From Taibaiella koreensis (GTDB lineage: Bacteria; Bacteroidota; Bacteroidia; Chitinophagales; Chitinophagaceae): DNA of 64,000 nucleotides. Position 1 is the stretch's first letter. Every line of letters starts with the position of its first letter. Under the pieces are notes generated by a model. It ran no database searches, had not been told where the DNA came from, and saw only the letters and a list, made by a program, of their open reading frames with translations. The position numbers and the translations under genes are program-made. The DNA lies in contig NZ_QVNU01000006.1 in assembly GCF_003545715.1 (NCBI RefSeq), positions 124,001 through 188,000 of the forward strand. The letters are read 5' to 3'. Shown here in pieces: positions 1-9,628 of this stretch.

Positions 1-71
1 CAGCCGCCACCGAGCACAGTCCATACCAGAACTAATGCCATTATAGTGATTTTTGATAATTTTCTTTTCAT
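1..71 (-). CDS. SusD/RagB-like lipoprotein, N-terminal fragment
   Basis: Only the first 23 codons lie in the window. They start with ATG at 71-69 and read MKRKLSKITIMALVLV followed by WTVLGGG, a lysine-rich start plus hydrophobic core typical of an export signal; the next, cut codon begins TG and could be the lipobox cysteine. It begins 10 bp after the SusC-like gene stops, on the same strand. In SusC/SusD loci this slot holds the glycan- or peptide-binding surface lipoprotein. The identity rests on position and signal only, since no SusD domain is visible. Confidence 0.6.
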   Translation of the reverse strand, partial: MKRKLSKITIMALVLVWTVLGGG

Positions 72-81
72 GCTCAATTAA

Positions 82-3000
82 TTAAAGTCCTGCTTTGATA
101 CCAACTGTGATAGTACGCAAAGGAGGCAAAATGTAAGTGGACTGGACTTCGGGATCAGGGCCCGGATATTTGGAAATGGTCAACAGGTTTTGTCCTTCCA
201 GATAAACGTTCAGAGACTTGATCCTTGCCGGCTTTATCCAATGGCCGGGGAACTGATAGCTTAACGATGCCGTTTTAAGCCGGATATAAGAAGCATCAGT
301 TAACTGCGCACTGGAATTAGATACTCTGTCATAGGAATCCGCCAATTCCGTCCCGTAGGCTTGCGTAAATTTCGCATACCTGGCCTGGTCTCCCGCTTTG
401 GTCCAATGGTTGTCTACCACGTATTTGGGGATATTGCCAATCCCACCAAGCAAGGAACTAGTGCTAAATATTGGCTCACGTCCCATTTGTTTGGTGAATT
501 GAAATAGGACACTTAACGCGAAGCCACGGAAAGTGAAGGTGTTTTGAAAACCACCATAAAATCGTGGGTCGGTATTGCCAATAATTACGTAGTCTTTATC
601 ATTATAGACACCATCGTTATTCTGATCCTTGACTTTATAAACACCTGTTTGCAGGTCTACCCCAAGGTACTGATATCCGAATTGGACGCTTAACGGCTGG
701 CCTATGGCAAAGCTGTTAGCGTAACTGGAATTTGCCAGGTCAGGGAAGCGTAAAAGCCTATTGCGGGGAACAGTAATATTAAAATTAGTTGTCCAGGAAA
801 ATTTACCGGATTTGATATTATCCGATCTTAATTCGATCTCCCAGCCTTTATTTTCTACCCTGCCTGGAAAATTCAATAAAATGGAAGCAAAGCCGGTTTG
901 CCCGGGAAGAGAGTAATCGATCAACTGGTTATCACTTCGGTTACGGTAATAGTTTCCCGATATATAAAACCTGTCATTAAAAAAGCCCAATTCAACGGCC
1001 GCCTCTAATTTTGTAAATTGTTCCCAGCTGTAATCTTTGTTAAAGAGCCGTGTTGGCAGCAGACTGAGTGCCTGTTGATAGGTTAACGTACTTGGGGCAT
1101 AACTATCCAAATAATTGTAATTTCCAATCTGGTCGTTGCCCGAGGTTCCAAAGCTCAACCGAAGCTTTCCAAAGCTTAAAAAGGTTTGCTTTTCCTTAAA
1201 GAAATCAAGCTGCGAGAAGATCCATCCCGCGCCTATCGAACCAAAATTGGCAAATTGGTTTCCGGGACCAAATCGCGAAGAACCATCCCTACGACCTGTA
1301 AAATTGAGTAGATAAGTATCCTCCCAGTTTAAGGTGAGTCTACCGAAAATGGCGTTGTAGTGATATAAATTATAAGCGTTTCGTGCCTTTATCGTAGCTG
1401 CGCCGCCAATCGTATTGATCAGCGCGTCGCTTACATAGCCAGAACCGGCCATATAGTCTTTGATGCTTTCGTTTTGTTGAAAGCTGGTACCAATAACAGC
1501 ATCAAACCGGCCTTTACTTTTAAAGGAACCTGAGTATTGCAGCTGCGGCTCGACGCTCCAGTTGCGGGTAAGCGTATGTCCGAAGCTTGCACTCCCTTTT
1601 ACGTTATTGACTGGATTTTGTGCAGCGATAGGATTATTTAGGTTCTCATTATAATCCAATAAGTTATATCCGCCGTTTGCCTTAAGAACCAGGCCAGGTA
1701 GTAGTCGGTAGCTAACCACCACACCGGTTGTAACCAAATCGGTAAAGCCATTGTAATGTTTTAAGGTGACATTTAAAGGATTGCCGTAATACTCCGCTGC
1801 CCCGGTCCATATCAATCTTCCACTGGGGTCCTTAAAGGTAAAGCCGTAAGGAGGTATGGGAAGCCTTTGTGTAAGATCATCTGGGATGAGTTTGCTTTGA
1901 TTATAGGCATAACTTGAGGATAGCTGTAAATTGAATTTTTTATCCGTAGAAGAATGACTAACCGCGAAATTGATCGATTTCCGGTTACTGCCAAAGTCAC
2001 CAGGAAAGACCGTCCCCTCCGTGAAAAAGTTAGCGCCTGCAGTAAACTGTGTATTTACATTACCACCGGAAACTCGTAATTGGGCATTGGTAGTCGATGC
2101 AGTCCTTCCGATCAGTGTTTTCGTAAAATCATTTACGATAGTAGTGTCAAATGCAACAAGATCATAAGCATTATTGATATCCGGCACAACGCCGTCATTA
2201 GCTAAGGCCTCGCGACGCATGGCACGATACTGCTGCCCGTTTAGCAAATCCAGCGACCGCGCTACCTTGCTCCAGCCAGTGCGAAGATCAAAATTAACGT
2301 TTAGATTTCCCGGGCGGGCCTTTTTAGTTGTAATAAGGATAACGCCATTTGCTCCCCTGGAACCATATATCGAAGTCGCATCTGCATCTTTGAGGACTTC
2401 TATACTTTCAATATCTCCAGGATTGATTGAGTTAAACGGATTGACAATATTCATTTGCCCGGTGGCAACTGCTTGAGTCGGGTTGGATGCGTCAAATGGT
2501 ATGCCGTCTATAATGTAGAGTGGTGTGGTACCTTGGGAAATCGAATTTTTGCCCCTAATCAAAATATTGAACCCAGAGCCAGGGAGGCCGTTTGATTGTG
2601 TAATGAACAGACCCGGAACTCGCCCCTGCAGTGCCAGAATTGGATTAGACACGGGCTGCTTTTCTATTTCCGATCCGGTAATTTTGGTTACGGAACCAGT
2701 AGTTAATCTTTGGGTTGTAATACCGTAACCTATGATCTTTACTTCGTCAAGCTTTGAATAGCTTTTATGAAGTGCAATTTTAATAGGACTTGGATAATCG
2801 CCGGACACTTCCAGTGTTTCAAAGCCGATATAAGTAAATACTAAAACAGCTTTTTCCGGGACTACCAGGCTAAAAGCTCCATCGGCGGCAGTTACGGTAC
2901 TGAGCATTGTACCTTTTACGCGTACACTGACACCTGAAATTGTAGTACCAGTGGTATCGGTAACAGTGCCGGTGACCTTTCTATCTTCTTTGGCATTATT

Positions 3001-3387
3001 TTTTTTCTGTGGTATAGCTGTTGGTATAATGCTTTTGACAACAATAGTTTTACCAACGATCTCGTAACTAAGAGGCTGATCTTTAAAACAGGCTTCCAGT
3101 GCAGTTTTCAGGCTGACGTTCTTTAGTGATAATGTTACCTTGTTCGCATTTTTCAACGCGTCGTCTCTGTACCAAAACGTATAGCCGGTTTGCTTTTTGA
3201 TCTGTGTAAATACGCTTTCTATCGAAGCATCTTTTACGTTCAGGCTGATCTGCTGGCCTACCGATGCGGTCGTATGTAGCGAGAGGCAAAGGGTGAGGAA
3301 AACGATCAGCCGCATAACGAGTAATGGGGATGAAGTACCGCAGCGCTTTTGCCCCAAAGGGTGCGCCGGGCATAATTTTAAATTCAT
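82..3387 (-). CDS. SusC/RagA-family TonB-linked outer membrane transporter with STN domain
   Basis: Large TonB-dependent transporter of about 1101 aa. After a signal segment (MRLIVFLTLCLSLHTTAS) comes an STN domain (about residues 47-100), then a carboxypeptidase-regulatory-like beta sandwich (KVTGTVTDTTGTTISGVSV, about 137-215), a plug with the SusC hallmarks LQGRVPGL and SRGANGVILITTKK (about 230-355), and a barrel to the C-terminus. The STN domain is the part that signals to a FecR anti-sigma factor, and fecR and an ECF sigma gene lie directly upstream, so the gene is probably induced by its own substrate. The frame is open up to 3480 (1132 aa), but the 31 extra residues look non-signal-like, so the ATG at 3387 was chosen. 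The substrate cannot be read from the sequence. Confidence 0.95.
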   Translation of the reverse strand: MNLKLCPAHPLGQKRCGTSSPLLVMRLIVFLTLCLSLHTTASVGQQISLNVKDASIESVFTQIKKQTGYTFWYRDDALKNANKVTLSLKNVSLKTALEACFKDQPLSYEIVGKTIVVKSIIPTAIPQKKNNAKEDRKVTGTVTDTTGTTISGVSVRVKGTMLSTVTAADGAFSLVVPEKAVLVFTYIGFETLEVSGDYPSPIKIALHKSYSKLDEVKIIGYGITTQRLTTGSVTKITGSEIEKQPVSNPILALQGRVPGLFITQSNGLPGSGFNILIRGKNSISQGTTPLYIIDGIPFDASNPTQAVATGQMNIVNPFNSINPGDIESIEVLKDADATSIYGSRGANGVILITTKKARPGNLNVNFDLRTGWSKVARSLDLLNGQQYRAMRREALANDGVVPDINNAYDLVAFDTTIVNDFTKTLIGRTASTTNAQLRVSGGNVNTQFTAGANFFTEGTVFPGDFGSNRKSINFAVSHSSTDKKFNLQLSSSYAYNQSKLIPDDLTQRLPIPPYGFTFKDPSGRLIWTGAAEYYGNPLNVTLKHYNGFTDLVTTGVVVSYRLLPGLVLKANGGYNLLDYNENLNNPIAAQNPVNNVKGSASFGHTLTRNWSVEPQLQYSGSFKSKGRFDAVIGTSFQQNESIKDYMAGSGYVSDALINTIGGAATIKARNAYNLYHYNAIFGRLTLNWEDTYLLNFTGRRDGSSRFGPGNQFANFGSIGAGWIFSQLDFFKEKQTFLSFGKLRLSFGTSGNDQIGNYNYLDSYAPSTLTYQQALSLLPTRLFNKDYSWEQFTKLEAAVELGFFNDRFYISGNYYRNRSDNQLIDYSLPGQTGFASILLNFPGRVENKGWEIELRSDNIKSGKFSWTTNFNITVPRNRLLRFPDLANSSYANSFAIGQPLSVQFGYQYLGVDLQTGVYKVKDQNNDGVYNDKDYVIIGNTDPRFYGGFQNTFTFRGFALSVLFQFTKQMGREPIFSTSSLLGGIGNIPKYVVDNHWTKAGDQARYAKFTQAYGTELADSYDRVSNSSAQLTDASYIRLKTASLSYQFPGHWIKPARIKSLNVYLEGQNLLTISKYPGPDPEVQSTYILPPLRTITVGIKAGL

Positions 3388-3567
3388 ACTTTTGTTTTTG
3401 TTGGAATAGTGATTAAACTCTGTTAGGTGTTGTGAGCTACCCAACTTCGGCCGCCGGTGTTCGTTGCACCGGGCGGCCATTTTTATGTTGGGGAACTTAT
3501 TAATTAACTAAACGAATCTTATTTCTGCATAGGCAAACTGTTTTGGTTTATGATGGGTTGATTATTT

Positions 3568-4722
3568 TCATGGCGTGATAATTAATGTCCGTCCGGCAAG
3601 CTTGTAATGCACGTCGCTACTCTTCAATAATTTTAGAATGGCATCCAGGTCTGCATTACGGGGCGTTTCACCGGAAATGGTATAGTCGGGTGCGGCACCT
3701 TCATACTGTATCCTGATGTCGTACCAGCGCGATATTTCTCGAAGCACCTGTTGTACAGGCGTATGGGAAAATGCGATCCGGCCATCCTTCCAGGCTACGG
3801 CAAGCTGCGTATCTGCATCTGAGATTTGAATGGCGGCATTGCTTACCCCAGCCTGCTGGCCTGGTTTTAGGATCTTGACCTGTTGTCCGACAGTAACCTT
3901 CACCGAACCTTCAAGGAGCGTCGTCGTAAATTTCTTTTCGTCAGCATAGGCGTTCACATTGAAATGGGTTCCGAGCACGGTAATGGTCTGGCCCGGCGTT
4001 GCTACAACAAAGGGATGGGCTTTGTCCCTGGCGACTTCAAAGTAAACTTCGCCGGTGATCTGTACTTCTCTTTGGCTACCGGTAAATGCTGTTGGGAACC
4101 GCAGGGATGATGCGGCGTTCAGCCAGGCGTGGCTACCGTCAGGTAAAGCGACCTGGTAAGTACCGCCGTTGGGTGTATTGATCGTATTATATAAAATTGG
4201 TGCGTTCCCTGCTTCCTTGGTGCTTTGATAAGCCACGATGCCGGAGCCGGTCTTGCTGATCTGCGTAGCGCCTTGCCCGGCGATGACACCAGCTTTTGCA
4301 TCATCAAGCGTTATGGCTTTCCCATCGGCGAGGGTAAGGGTTGCCTTGTTACTGCCGGGGCGAATAGTACGTTGGCTGGCTTGTGGATCGATAACGGGTC
4401 GCTGCTGGATCTGTAAAATAGGATATAAGGTAACGGCACCGATCGCCAATGCTATAGCAGCTGCCAAAGCCACCCATTGCCATAGCTCCAGCCCTAAAGG
4501 CGGCCGCTTATTCTCATTACGGATACGCTCCAGGATCATCCGGTGGTTACGGTCGCGTATTTCCAGCGGGTTACTGGCATAGCCCTCCGGCAGTTCGATC
4601 TCGCCCGAGCGCCACCGATCGTACCATCGGTTAAAATACGCCCGTTCCTCTTCCGTAAGAGTTCCCCGCTGCCATTTATCTGCCAGCTCGTTAATGTACG
4701 CTTCGTTATAGGGTTCCGCCAT
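3568..4722 (-). CDS. FecR-family anti-sigma factor
   Basis: 384-aa single-pass inner-membrane regulator. The N-terminal roughly 80 residues are cytoplasmic and start with an acidic helix that would bind the sigma factor; a membrane segment follows (about 82-105, WVALAAAIALAIGAVTLYPI). The periplasmic FecR domain (about 115-290) contains GGTYQVALPDGSHAWLNAAS and FNVNAYADE. The last 75 residues form the DUF4974-type C-terminal domain (VLREISRWYDIRIQYEG) common in Bacteroidota FecR. It lies 126 bp after the sigma gene and 180 bp before the SusC gene. It should relay transporter occupancy through the STN domain to the sigma factor. Confidence 0.95.
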   Translation of the reverse strand: MAEPYNEAYINELADKWQRGTLTEEERAYFNRWYDRWRSGEIELPEGYASNPLEIRDRNHRMILERIRNENKRPPLGLELWQWVALAAAIALAIGAVTLYPILQIQQRPVIDPQASQRTIRPGSNKATLTLADGKAITLDDAKAGVIAGQGATQISKTGSGIVAYQSTKEAGNAPILYNTINTPNGGTYQVALPDGSHAWLNAASSLRFPTAFTGSQREVQITGEVYFEVARDKAHPFVVATPGQTITVLGTHFNVNAYADEKKFTTTLLEGSVKVTVGQQVKILKPGQQAGVSNAAIQISDADTQLAVAWKDGRIAFSHTPVQQVLREISRWYDIRIQYEGAAPDYTISGETPRNADLDAILKLLKSSDVHYKLAGRTLIITP

Positions 4723-4848
4723 AAAGGTGCTTTTCTTATATAGTCGGCATTTCTTTGGCTTACCCTACATCCATGTAAAGAAATTATGAAAATAATATTA
4801 ACAGCATTACACAGATATCGGAAAGAATGGTTTAGAATGGGACGTGGA

Positions 4849-5445
4849 TTACTTATTGCTTTCAATAAGGTACATGAGTAATACAGCACTGGCAGTAGTA
4901 ATGTTACTGCGGATACCTTTCAACGCGCGGGAAATATGCGCCTCTACAGCTTTTTCAGAGATTTCGAGTTCAGCGCCGATCTGCTTATTGGTCCTGCCTT
5001 CTTCGCGGCTCATCTTAAAAACGATCCTGCATTTTTCGGGCAACTTGTCGATGGTTTGCTGGATGCTTTGCCATAACTCTTTTTCAAGCAGCAGGTCTTC
5101 TGTAGAAAGTACGCTTGCCTCAGTAGCTTCATCGAGTGAAGCAAAGGCAATTTTATTATTCAGCCGGTGAGCTTTTGCGCGGTAGTCGATGATCTTATAC
5201 TTAACTGCAACGGCAAGGTAGGAAGAAAGGTTATGTGTGATCTCCAGCTCTGTTCTTCTTTCCCAAAGACGGATGAATATATCCTGCAGGATTTCTTCAG
5301 CATCTTCCGGTTTAACGGTATTCTGGGCGGCCTTAACAAATAGCTTATCCCAATACCGAAAGTAAAGCGCAGATAACGCCTGTTCATCACTCTTTTTGAG
5401 CAGTGCTATTAATTCCTTATCTGAAAGATCTTTATATCCCGCCAT
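4849..5445 (-). CDS. ECF RNA polymerase sigma factor (sigma-70 family)
   Basis: 198-aa extracytoplasmic-function sigma factor. Region 2 covers about residues 20-85 (ALSALYFRYWDKLF, EEILQDIFIRLWERR) and region 4 about 130-185 (LPEKCRIVFKMSREEGRTNK then ISEKAVEAHISRAL, the helix-turn-helix). This is the FecI/RpoE-like type found throughout Bacteroidota in front of fecR and susC. The frame is open to 5481, but the ATG at 5445 (MAGYKDLSDKEL) gives the usual N-terminus. It is the first gene of the minus-strand sigma-fecR-susC-susD operon. Confidence 0.93.
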   Translation of the reverse strand: MAGYKDLSDKELIALLKKSDEQALSALYFRYWDKLFVKAAQNTVKPEDAEEILQDIFIRLWERRTELEITHNLSSYLAVAVKYKIIDYRAKAHRLNNKIAFASLDEATEASVLSTEDLLLEKELWQSIQQTIDKLPEKCRIVFKMSREEGRTNKQIGAELEISEKAVEAHISRALKGIRSNITTASAVLLMYLIESNK

Positions 5446-5481
5446 AGGGCCCTCCGCTGCTTGGAATTTTAAATATAGCAA

Positions 5482-5813
5482 GACGAAAGGCCCTTTGCAA
5501 ATTTATTGCTAAGTAAAATTGAGTGTGCCTGCCCTTTAGATGGAGAGCTCCTTTGTTATTGTTGTTCCCATGTACGCCATTGCAAGCCTCTAAGGTGACA
5601 CCTGTTGAAATTGCAACTATTGGAGCATGATAAAATATTCATTGATACTATTGTCTGACATGATTACATAAGCGGATTTAATTATTTATATAAATAATTA
5701 AGCTATGGTTAAAACTTATTCGGCCTGGACATGTTGTATTAGCACATCATAACTCTCCTCACCGGGATTTATTCTGGGAACTACCATCCATTTACCGCTA
5801 AATAACGATCATC
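5482..5813. other. Divergent intergenic region with a 22-bp AT palindrome
   Basis: 332 bp between the divergent sigma-factor and catalase genes, so it must hold both promoters. Positions 5679-5700 form a perfect 22-bp AT-only palindrome. No gene was recognised here. Confidence 0.5.
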
Positions 5814-6761
5814 ATGTTTCATCATGTAAAAGACTTACAATTTAATGCCAGGGTATCCAGGCCAGACCCACGTTTTGCCAATTTATTATTGGAGCAATTC
5901 GGGGGTGAGAATGGAGAGCTAGCCGCAGCAATGCAATATTTCACTCAGGCGTTCGGCGCGAAAGCTGCGCACCCGGATAAATACGATATGCTCATGGATA
6001 TCGCTACAGAAGAATTCAGTCATCTGGAGATCGTTGGGGCTACTATCCAAATGCTGCTCAAAGGAGTGAATGGTGATCTCAAAGATGCCGCCGAACAAAG
6101 CGAGATCATGGTCGCCATGAATGGCAAAGCCGAAAAGGAAAGTGTGATCCATGCGGCCTTATCTGCTAACCCACAGTTTGCCATTATTACCGGAGGTGGG
6201 GTAACCCCTCGCAATAGCCAGGGCATTCCATGGTGCGCATCCTATGTTAATTCGAATGGTGACTTAACAGTCGATCTACGCACCAATTTAGCGTCAGAAT
6301 CCCGGGCCAAACTGGTTTACGAGCACCTGATGAAATTCACCGATGATACCTATATCCATGAAACCTTGTCATTTCTGATGACGCGCGAAGTAACCCACTA
6401 TAAAATGTTCGAAGCTGCCTTAAACAGCATCTCGGATAATTTCCCGCCGGGCGTATTAGCTGCAGATCCGAGGTTTTTACAAAACGTCTATAACATGTCT
6501 GCGGGTACAGTAAAAGGCCCCTGGAACGAAGGCGAAATACCAGGCATGGATAAAAACTGGGTTTACGTTTCAGACCCGATTGCGCAAGCCAGGGAAACGG
6601 TTGGGCAAACCAAACTGCCAGATGATTTCGGCAAGGAAGTAAAAGACACAGAAAAGCTCGATAAGAAAATGAGCAAAATGAAAAGTATGGAAGAGAAAAA
6701 AGCAGAGCCCTCAGGCGTTGCGCAGTGGAGCGATTATCAAAACAACAAAAATAAAGTTTAA
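5814..6761 (+). CDS. Manganese catalase
   Basis: 315-aa non-haem catalase that dismutates hydrogen peroxide at a dimanganese centre. The four-helix-bundle metal ligands can be followed: Glu in LLEQFGGENGELAAAMQYF (about 27-45), Glu and His in DIATEEFSHLEIVG (about 62-75), Glu in ASESRAKLVYEHLMKF (about 160-175) and His in TREVTHYKMFEAAL (about 190-203). The C-terminal 50 residues are a lysine- and glutamate-rich tail (KKMSKMKSMEEKKAEPSG), as is usual for the family. A DUF892 ferritin-like gene starts 17 bp downstream, so both are probably one oxidative or general stress transcript. Confidence 0.95.
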   Translation: MFHHVKDLQFNARVSRPDPRFANLLLEQFGGENGELAAAMQYFTQAFGAKAAHPDKYDMLMDIATEEFSHLEIVGATIQMLLKGVNGDLKDAAEQSEIMVAMNGKAEKESVIHAALSANPQFAIITGGGVTPRNSQGIPWCASYVNSNGDLTVDLRTNLASESRAKLVYEHLMKFTDDTYIHETLSFLMTREVTHYKMFEAALNSISDNFPPGVLAADPRFLQNVYNMSAGTVKGPWNEGEIPGMDKNWVYVSDPIAQARETVGQTKLPDDFGKEVKDTEKLDKKMSKMKSMEEKKAEPSGVAQWSDYQNNKNKV

Positions 6762-6778
6762 CAAACAACGGAAATATT

Positions 6779-7303
6779 ATGACAACAACAGCAAAAACCG
6801 GCAAAATGGGAAACGCCGAATTCCACAAATTCTTTGTAGATGAATTAAAGGATATCTATTGGGCGGAAAAGCACCTGGTTACGGCGCTACCTAAAATGAA
6901 GAAAGCAGCGACCAGCCCTGAACTTGCTGCGGCCTTTGATAAACATTTGGGTGAAACCAAAACACACGTGGAAACTTTGGAAAAAGTATTTGAACTACTG
7001 GGAGAAAAAGCTGCAGCAAAAAAATGTGATGCCATGGCCGGTATTTTAGCGGAAGCCAGCAGCATCATTGAGGATACTGAAAAAGATACCATGATCCGTG
7101 ATTGCGGGCTGATTCTAGGCGCACAAAAGGTAGAGCATTATGAGATCGCAACTTATGGCGGGTTGCGTACTTTGGCGACCACGATGGGACACAAGGACGT
7201 CGCAGCATTATTACAGCAAACACTGGATAACGAAAAAGCAACCGACGAAGCATTAACAGGCATAGCCGAAAGCCTGGTAAATGCGGGTGCCGTAGCCGAA
7301 TAA
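6779..7303 (+). CDS. DUF892 (YciE/YciF-like) ferritin-like protein
   Basis: 174-aa all-helical protein of the DUF892 family. It opens with the family signature FFVDELKDIYWAEKHLVTAL, and carries Glu/His-rich helices (HLGETKTHVETLEKVFELLG, LGAQKVEHYEIATYGGLRTL) expected to hold a di-iron centre. Family members are stress-induced and of unsettled biochemical role. It is cotranscribed with the upstream manganese catalase and ends at a strong terminator. A relic of a second copy lies at 11041-11121. Confidence 0.92.
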   Translation: MTTTAKTGKMGNAEFHKFFVDELKDIYWAEKHLVTALPKMKKAATSPELAAAFDKHLGETKTHVETLEKVFELLGEKAAAKKCDAMAGILAEASSIIEDTEKDTMIRDCGLILGAQKVEHYEIATYGGLRTLATTMGHKDVAALLQQTLDNEKATDEALTGIAESLVNAGAVAE

Positions 7304-7330
7304 GGTAATCGAACAAGATATTTTTAATAA

Positions 7331-7356
7331 AGGCCGCCAAATGGCGGCCTTTTTTT
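7331..7356 (+). terminator. Rho-independent terminator of the catalase/DUF892 operon
   Basis: AGGCCGCC-AAAT-GGCGGCCT hairpin followed by a run of seven T, 27 bp after the DUF892 stop codon. Confidence 0.9.
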
Positions 7357-7522
7357 GTAAGTTTTCAAAAATCAATTATGATTCGTTCTTACCTGTGCTG
7401 GCAGGTAGTGTTTACGCGATCAGGCTGTTTTGGAAGGGGTACTTAAATCGTATTAGAGAACCTTTTGGCCTCCCATTATTTTAACATACAAGGTAAAGCA
7501 GAATGGCAGTCCCTTCCCAAAT

Positions 7523-7900
7523 TTATTGGTAACGAAAAACTATTGTAGCCTTTCCTGTAAAGGCATAGCCACCTTTGGTATCGTCACCTACTTGGGCGAA
7601 GCCGTCGGTTAATGTCAGCTTGCTGCTCCTCGGGTCGCTCGGGTCTGGGACGACAACGCCGACAGGTACATCTGAATTGATACCAACGTACAGCTGCGCG
7701 GCGGTATAGCGGACGAACCGTTCATCAAGTCCGGACAGATATTTGTTCTGCTGGTCCGAAAGCTTGAAATGCTGGGCCATCCAGCCCCTGAAATTGGAAG
7801 TTAAAGTGTCGGTCTGTCTTAATCGTTCTGGGCCGGGTAGTAAAGCTAGTTCTTTGAGTTTGGCGTTCACACCCGCCTGGGTAAAAGGTTGTTGTGTCAT
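7523..7900 (-). CDS. Hypothetical protein
   Basis: 125-aa protein not assigned to a family. It has no signal peptide or membrane segment. The N-terminal half is helical (MTQQPFTQAGVNAKLKELAL, LSDQQNKYLSGLDERFVRYT), and the C-terminal half looks like beta strands ending in YAFTGKATIVFRYQ. It stands alone, convergent with the DUF892 operon and divergent from the LytTR gene at 8007. No function is proposed. Confidence 0.65.
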   Translation of the reverse strand: MTQQPFTQAGVNAKLKELALLPGPERLRQTDTLTSNFRGWMAQHFKLSDQQNKYLSGLDERFVRYTAAQLYVGINSDVPVGVVVPDPSDPRSSKLTLTDGFAQVGDDTKGGYAFTGKATIVFRYQ

Positions 7901-8006
7901 AGTAAAGGAATATGGTTTAACAATAAAGCAAATCTATCGTCGTTTGTTTTAAACAGATTAACCCAAGTTTCCTTTTTGACAAAAATATTATATTAGGAGA
8001 AATATC

Positions 8007-8873
8007 ATGCAAACATCCGCGGTAATGAAAGCTCACCTAAAGCCGGTACAATACCACGATCTTATATTCAGACTTACCGCCTGTCTTATCGGCGCCCATA
8101 TTGTCGTGGTCTATGGCGATCCACGATCCACTTTCGAAATATTGCTATTGAAGTCCTACTACCTGGCGCTGGCCGGCAGCTTCGTCATCGCTTTTGTCTT
8201 GTTCTCCCTGATGCGCTGGATTATTATACGGCTTGACCACAACTTTGACTGGAACCGGCATCCAGCTCAGCGTGCCGGTATGCAGTTGGTAGCTGGCCTG
8301 GGATTACCGGCTTTGCTGGCCTTCCTGCTGGCCTGGGCATATTTTCAGCTACGCGGCGGGGTTAACATCCTGCACACTTCTTATATCCGCTATGATTTCG
8401 AGTTCATCGTCTCACTGCTGGTCATGATCAACCTTTATTATGTCGCTTATTCCTTTTTCGCCCGCTGGAAGCAAGCCGAGCAACTAATCCGTTCTATACC
8501 GCATACTTCGATATCGGAACCAAAGCGTGCAACTTACCAGGTGAGCAAAGGCGCAACAAACTTTTTGCTACCGATGGACGCCATTGCGTGCTTTTACCGG
8601 GATCAGAACCTGAATAAGCTCCGCACTTTTGAGAACGAGGAATATTTCATTGAGGAGACGCTGGATGAAGTTACCGCGGTTCTGCCGGAAGATAATTTCT
8701 TTCGTGCGAACCGGCAACTGATCGTAAACCGCGAAGCCTGCAAGGGTTTTGACTTGCTGAGTTATGGTAAGCTTGATCTGCGCCTGCATCCTGATATGAG
8801 TACAAATACTGTCATCAGCCAGAAACGTGCCGTACAGTTCAAAAAATGGCTGGAACAAAATGCTGCGGCATAA
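8007..8873 (+). CDS. Membrane-anchored LytTR-domain transcription regulator
   Basis: 288-aa one-component regulator. The N-terminal half has about four membrane segments (around residues 17-38, 50-72, 88-112 and 130-152; for example YYLALAGSFVIAFVLFSLM and LVAGLGLPALLAFLLAWAYF). The C-terminal 105 residues are a LytTR DNA-binding domain (GATNFLLPMDAIACFYRDQN, DNFFRANRQLIVNREACKGF). There is no receiver domain, so the signal is probably sensed through the membrane part. An AGGAGA ribosome-binding site sits 9 bp before the ATG, unusually good for this phylum. The gene is monocistronic; its target is unknown. Confidence 0.9.
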   Translation: MQTSAVMKAHLKPVQYHDLIFRLTACLIGAHIVVVYGDPRSTFEILLLKSYYLALAGSFVIAFVLFSLMRWIIIRLDHNFDWNRHPAQRAGMQLVAGLGLPALLAFLLAWAYFQLRGGVNILHTSYIRYDFEFIVSLLVMINLYYVAYSFFARWKQAEQLIRSIPHTSISEPKRATYQVSKGATNFLLPMDAIACFYRDQNLNKLRTFENEEYFIEETLDEVTAVLPEDNFFRANRQLIVNREACKGFDLLSYGKLDLRLHPDMSTNTVISQKRAVQFKKWLEQNAAA

Positions 8874-9127
8874 CCATATTCCAAACACAAGGTCGCCCGA
8901 TCAAATCAATAAAAAACCTGTGGCATTTGAATATCCATGCAATTTGAAATTTCAGGTGAGCCGCTGTGCAATTTAAAGCCCCATAAACCTCATTATCTTT
9001 AATCCCTATAAATTAAAAGATCGTCGTTTATTGTATCAATTCTGCAAGAGCCCTCTTTTGTTATAATTATCGAATTTTAGGTTGACAGTTTATTTATAAA
9101 CAGGCATGTCGCCACCAACACAATGAT

Positions 9128-9628
9128 ATGAGCAAAAAGAAACCTGATAAAAACACAAGCGAAATTGCAGAGGATATTCCAAAGCAACCTTCGGATCAAG
9201 ATATCGCGAAGATAGCTGCGGCCTTTAAAGGTTTTCGAGTTGTTAATGCCCTTACGGAGAACGGTTATAGCATAAAATATAAAAAGCTTAACCCGACATT
9301 TTTTGATACAGGCACTCTTATTCCTGAAGATATTGACGACGTACCCAGAGTTATAGTTGGGCCAGCAGATTCAGTTTGCGATGATTGGAAAGATTGGAAG
9401 CTTCCTCATGGAATCTCCGAACAGCGGCCTTTTTTTTGGAACATCTCAACTGCTTTACCAATCGATAAAGTCGATGTTGATATTGATAGAGGGACAGCTT
9501 CCGATGAACAGATTGCGGATATCTTATCTGAATTGTCTTTGCTTAATCGTATGATGGGTGGATCAGGAATAAATTTTGAGTTAACCGGAATCTTCAACCT
9601 CGAAAACGATGAGCCATGCATGAAATAA
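9128..9628 (+). CDS. Hypothetical protein, partner of the next gene
   Basis: 166-aa soluble protein without a recognised domain. It starts with a charged, probably disordered 25-residue segment (MSKKKPDKNTSEIAEDIPKQ), then mixed alpha/beta sequence with acidic patches such as ALPIDKVDVDIDRGTASDEQ. It overlaps the next gene by 13 bp in another frame, implying coupled translation and a two-gene unit. The pair is more AT-rich than the flanking genes, which hints at acquisition by transfer. Confidence 0.7.
   Translation: MSKKKPDKNTSEIAEDIPKQPSDQDIAKIAAAFKGFRVVNALTENGYSIKYKKLNPTFFDTGTLIPEDIDDVPRVIVGPADSVCDDWKDWKLPHGISEQRPFFWNISTALPIDKVDVDIDRGTASDEQIADILSELSLLNRMMGGSGINFELTGIFNLENDEPCMK

Noticed and set aside
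2174-2476. 100-codon plus-strand frame inside the SusC-like gene
   Set aside because: Antisense shadow of a clearly conserved transporter frame.
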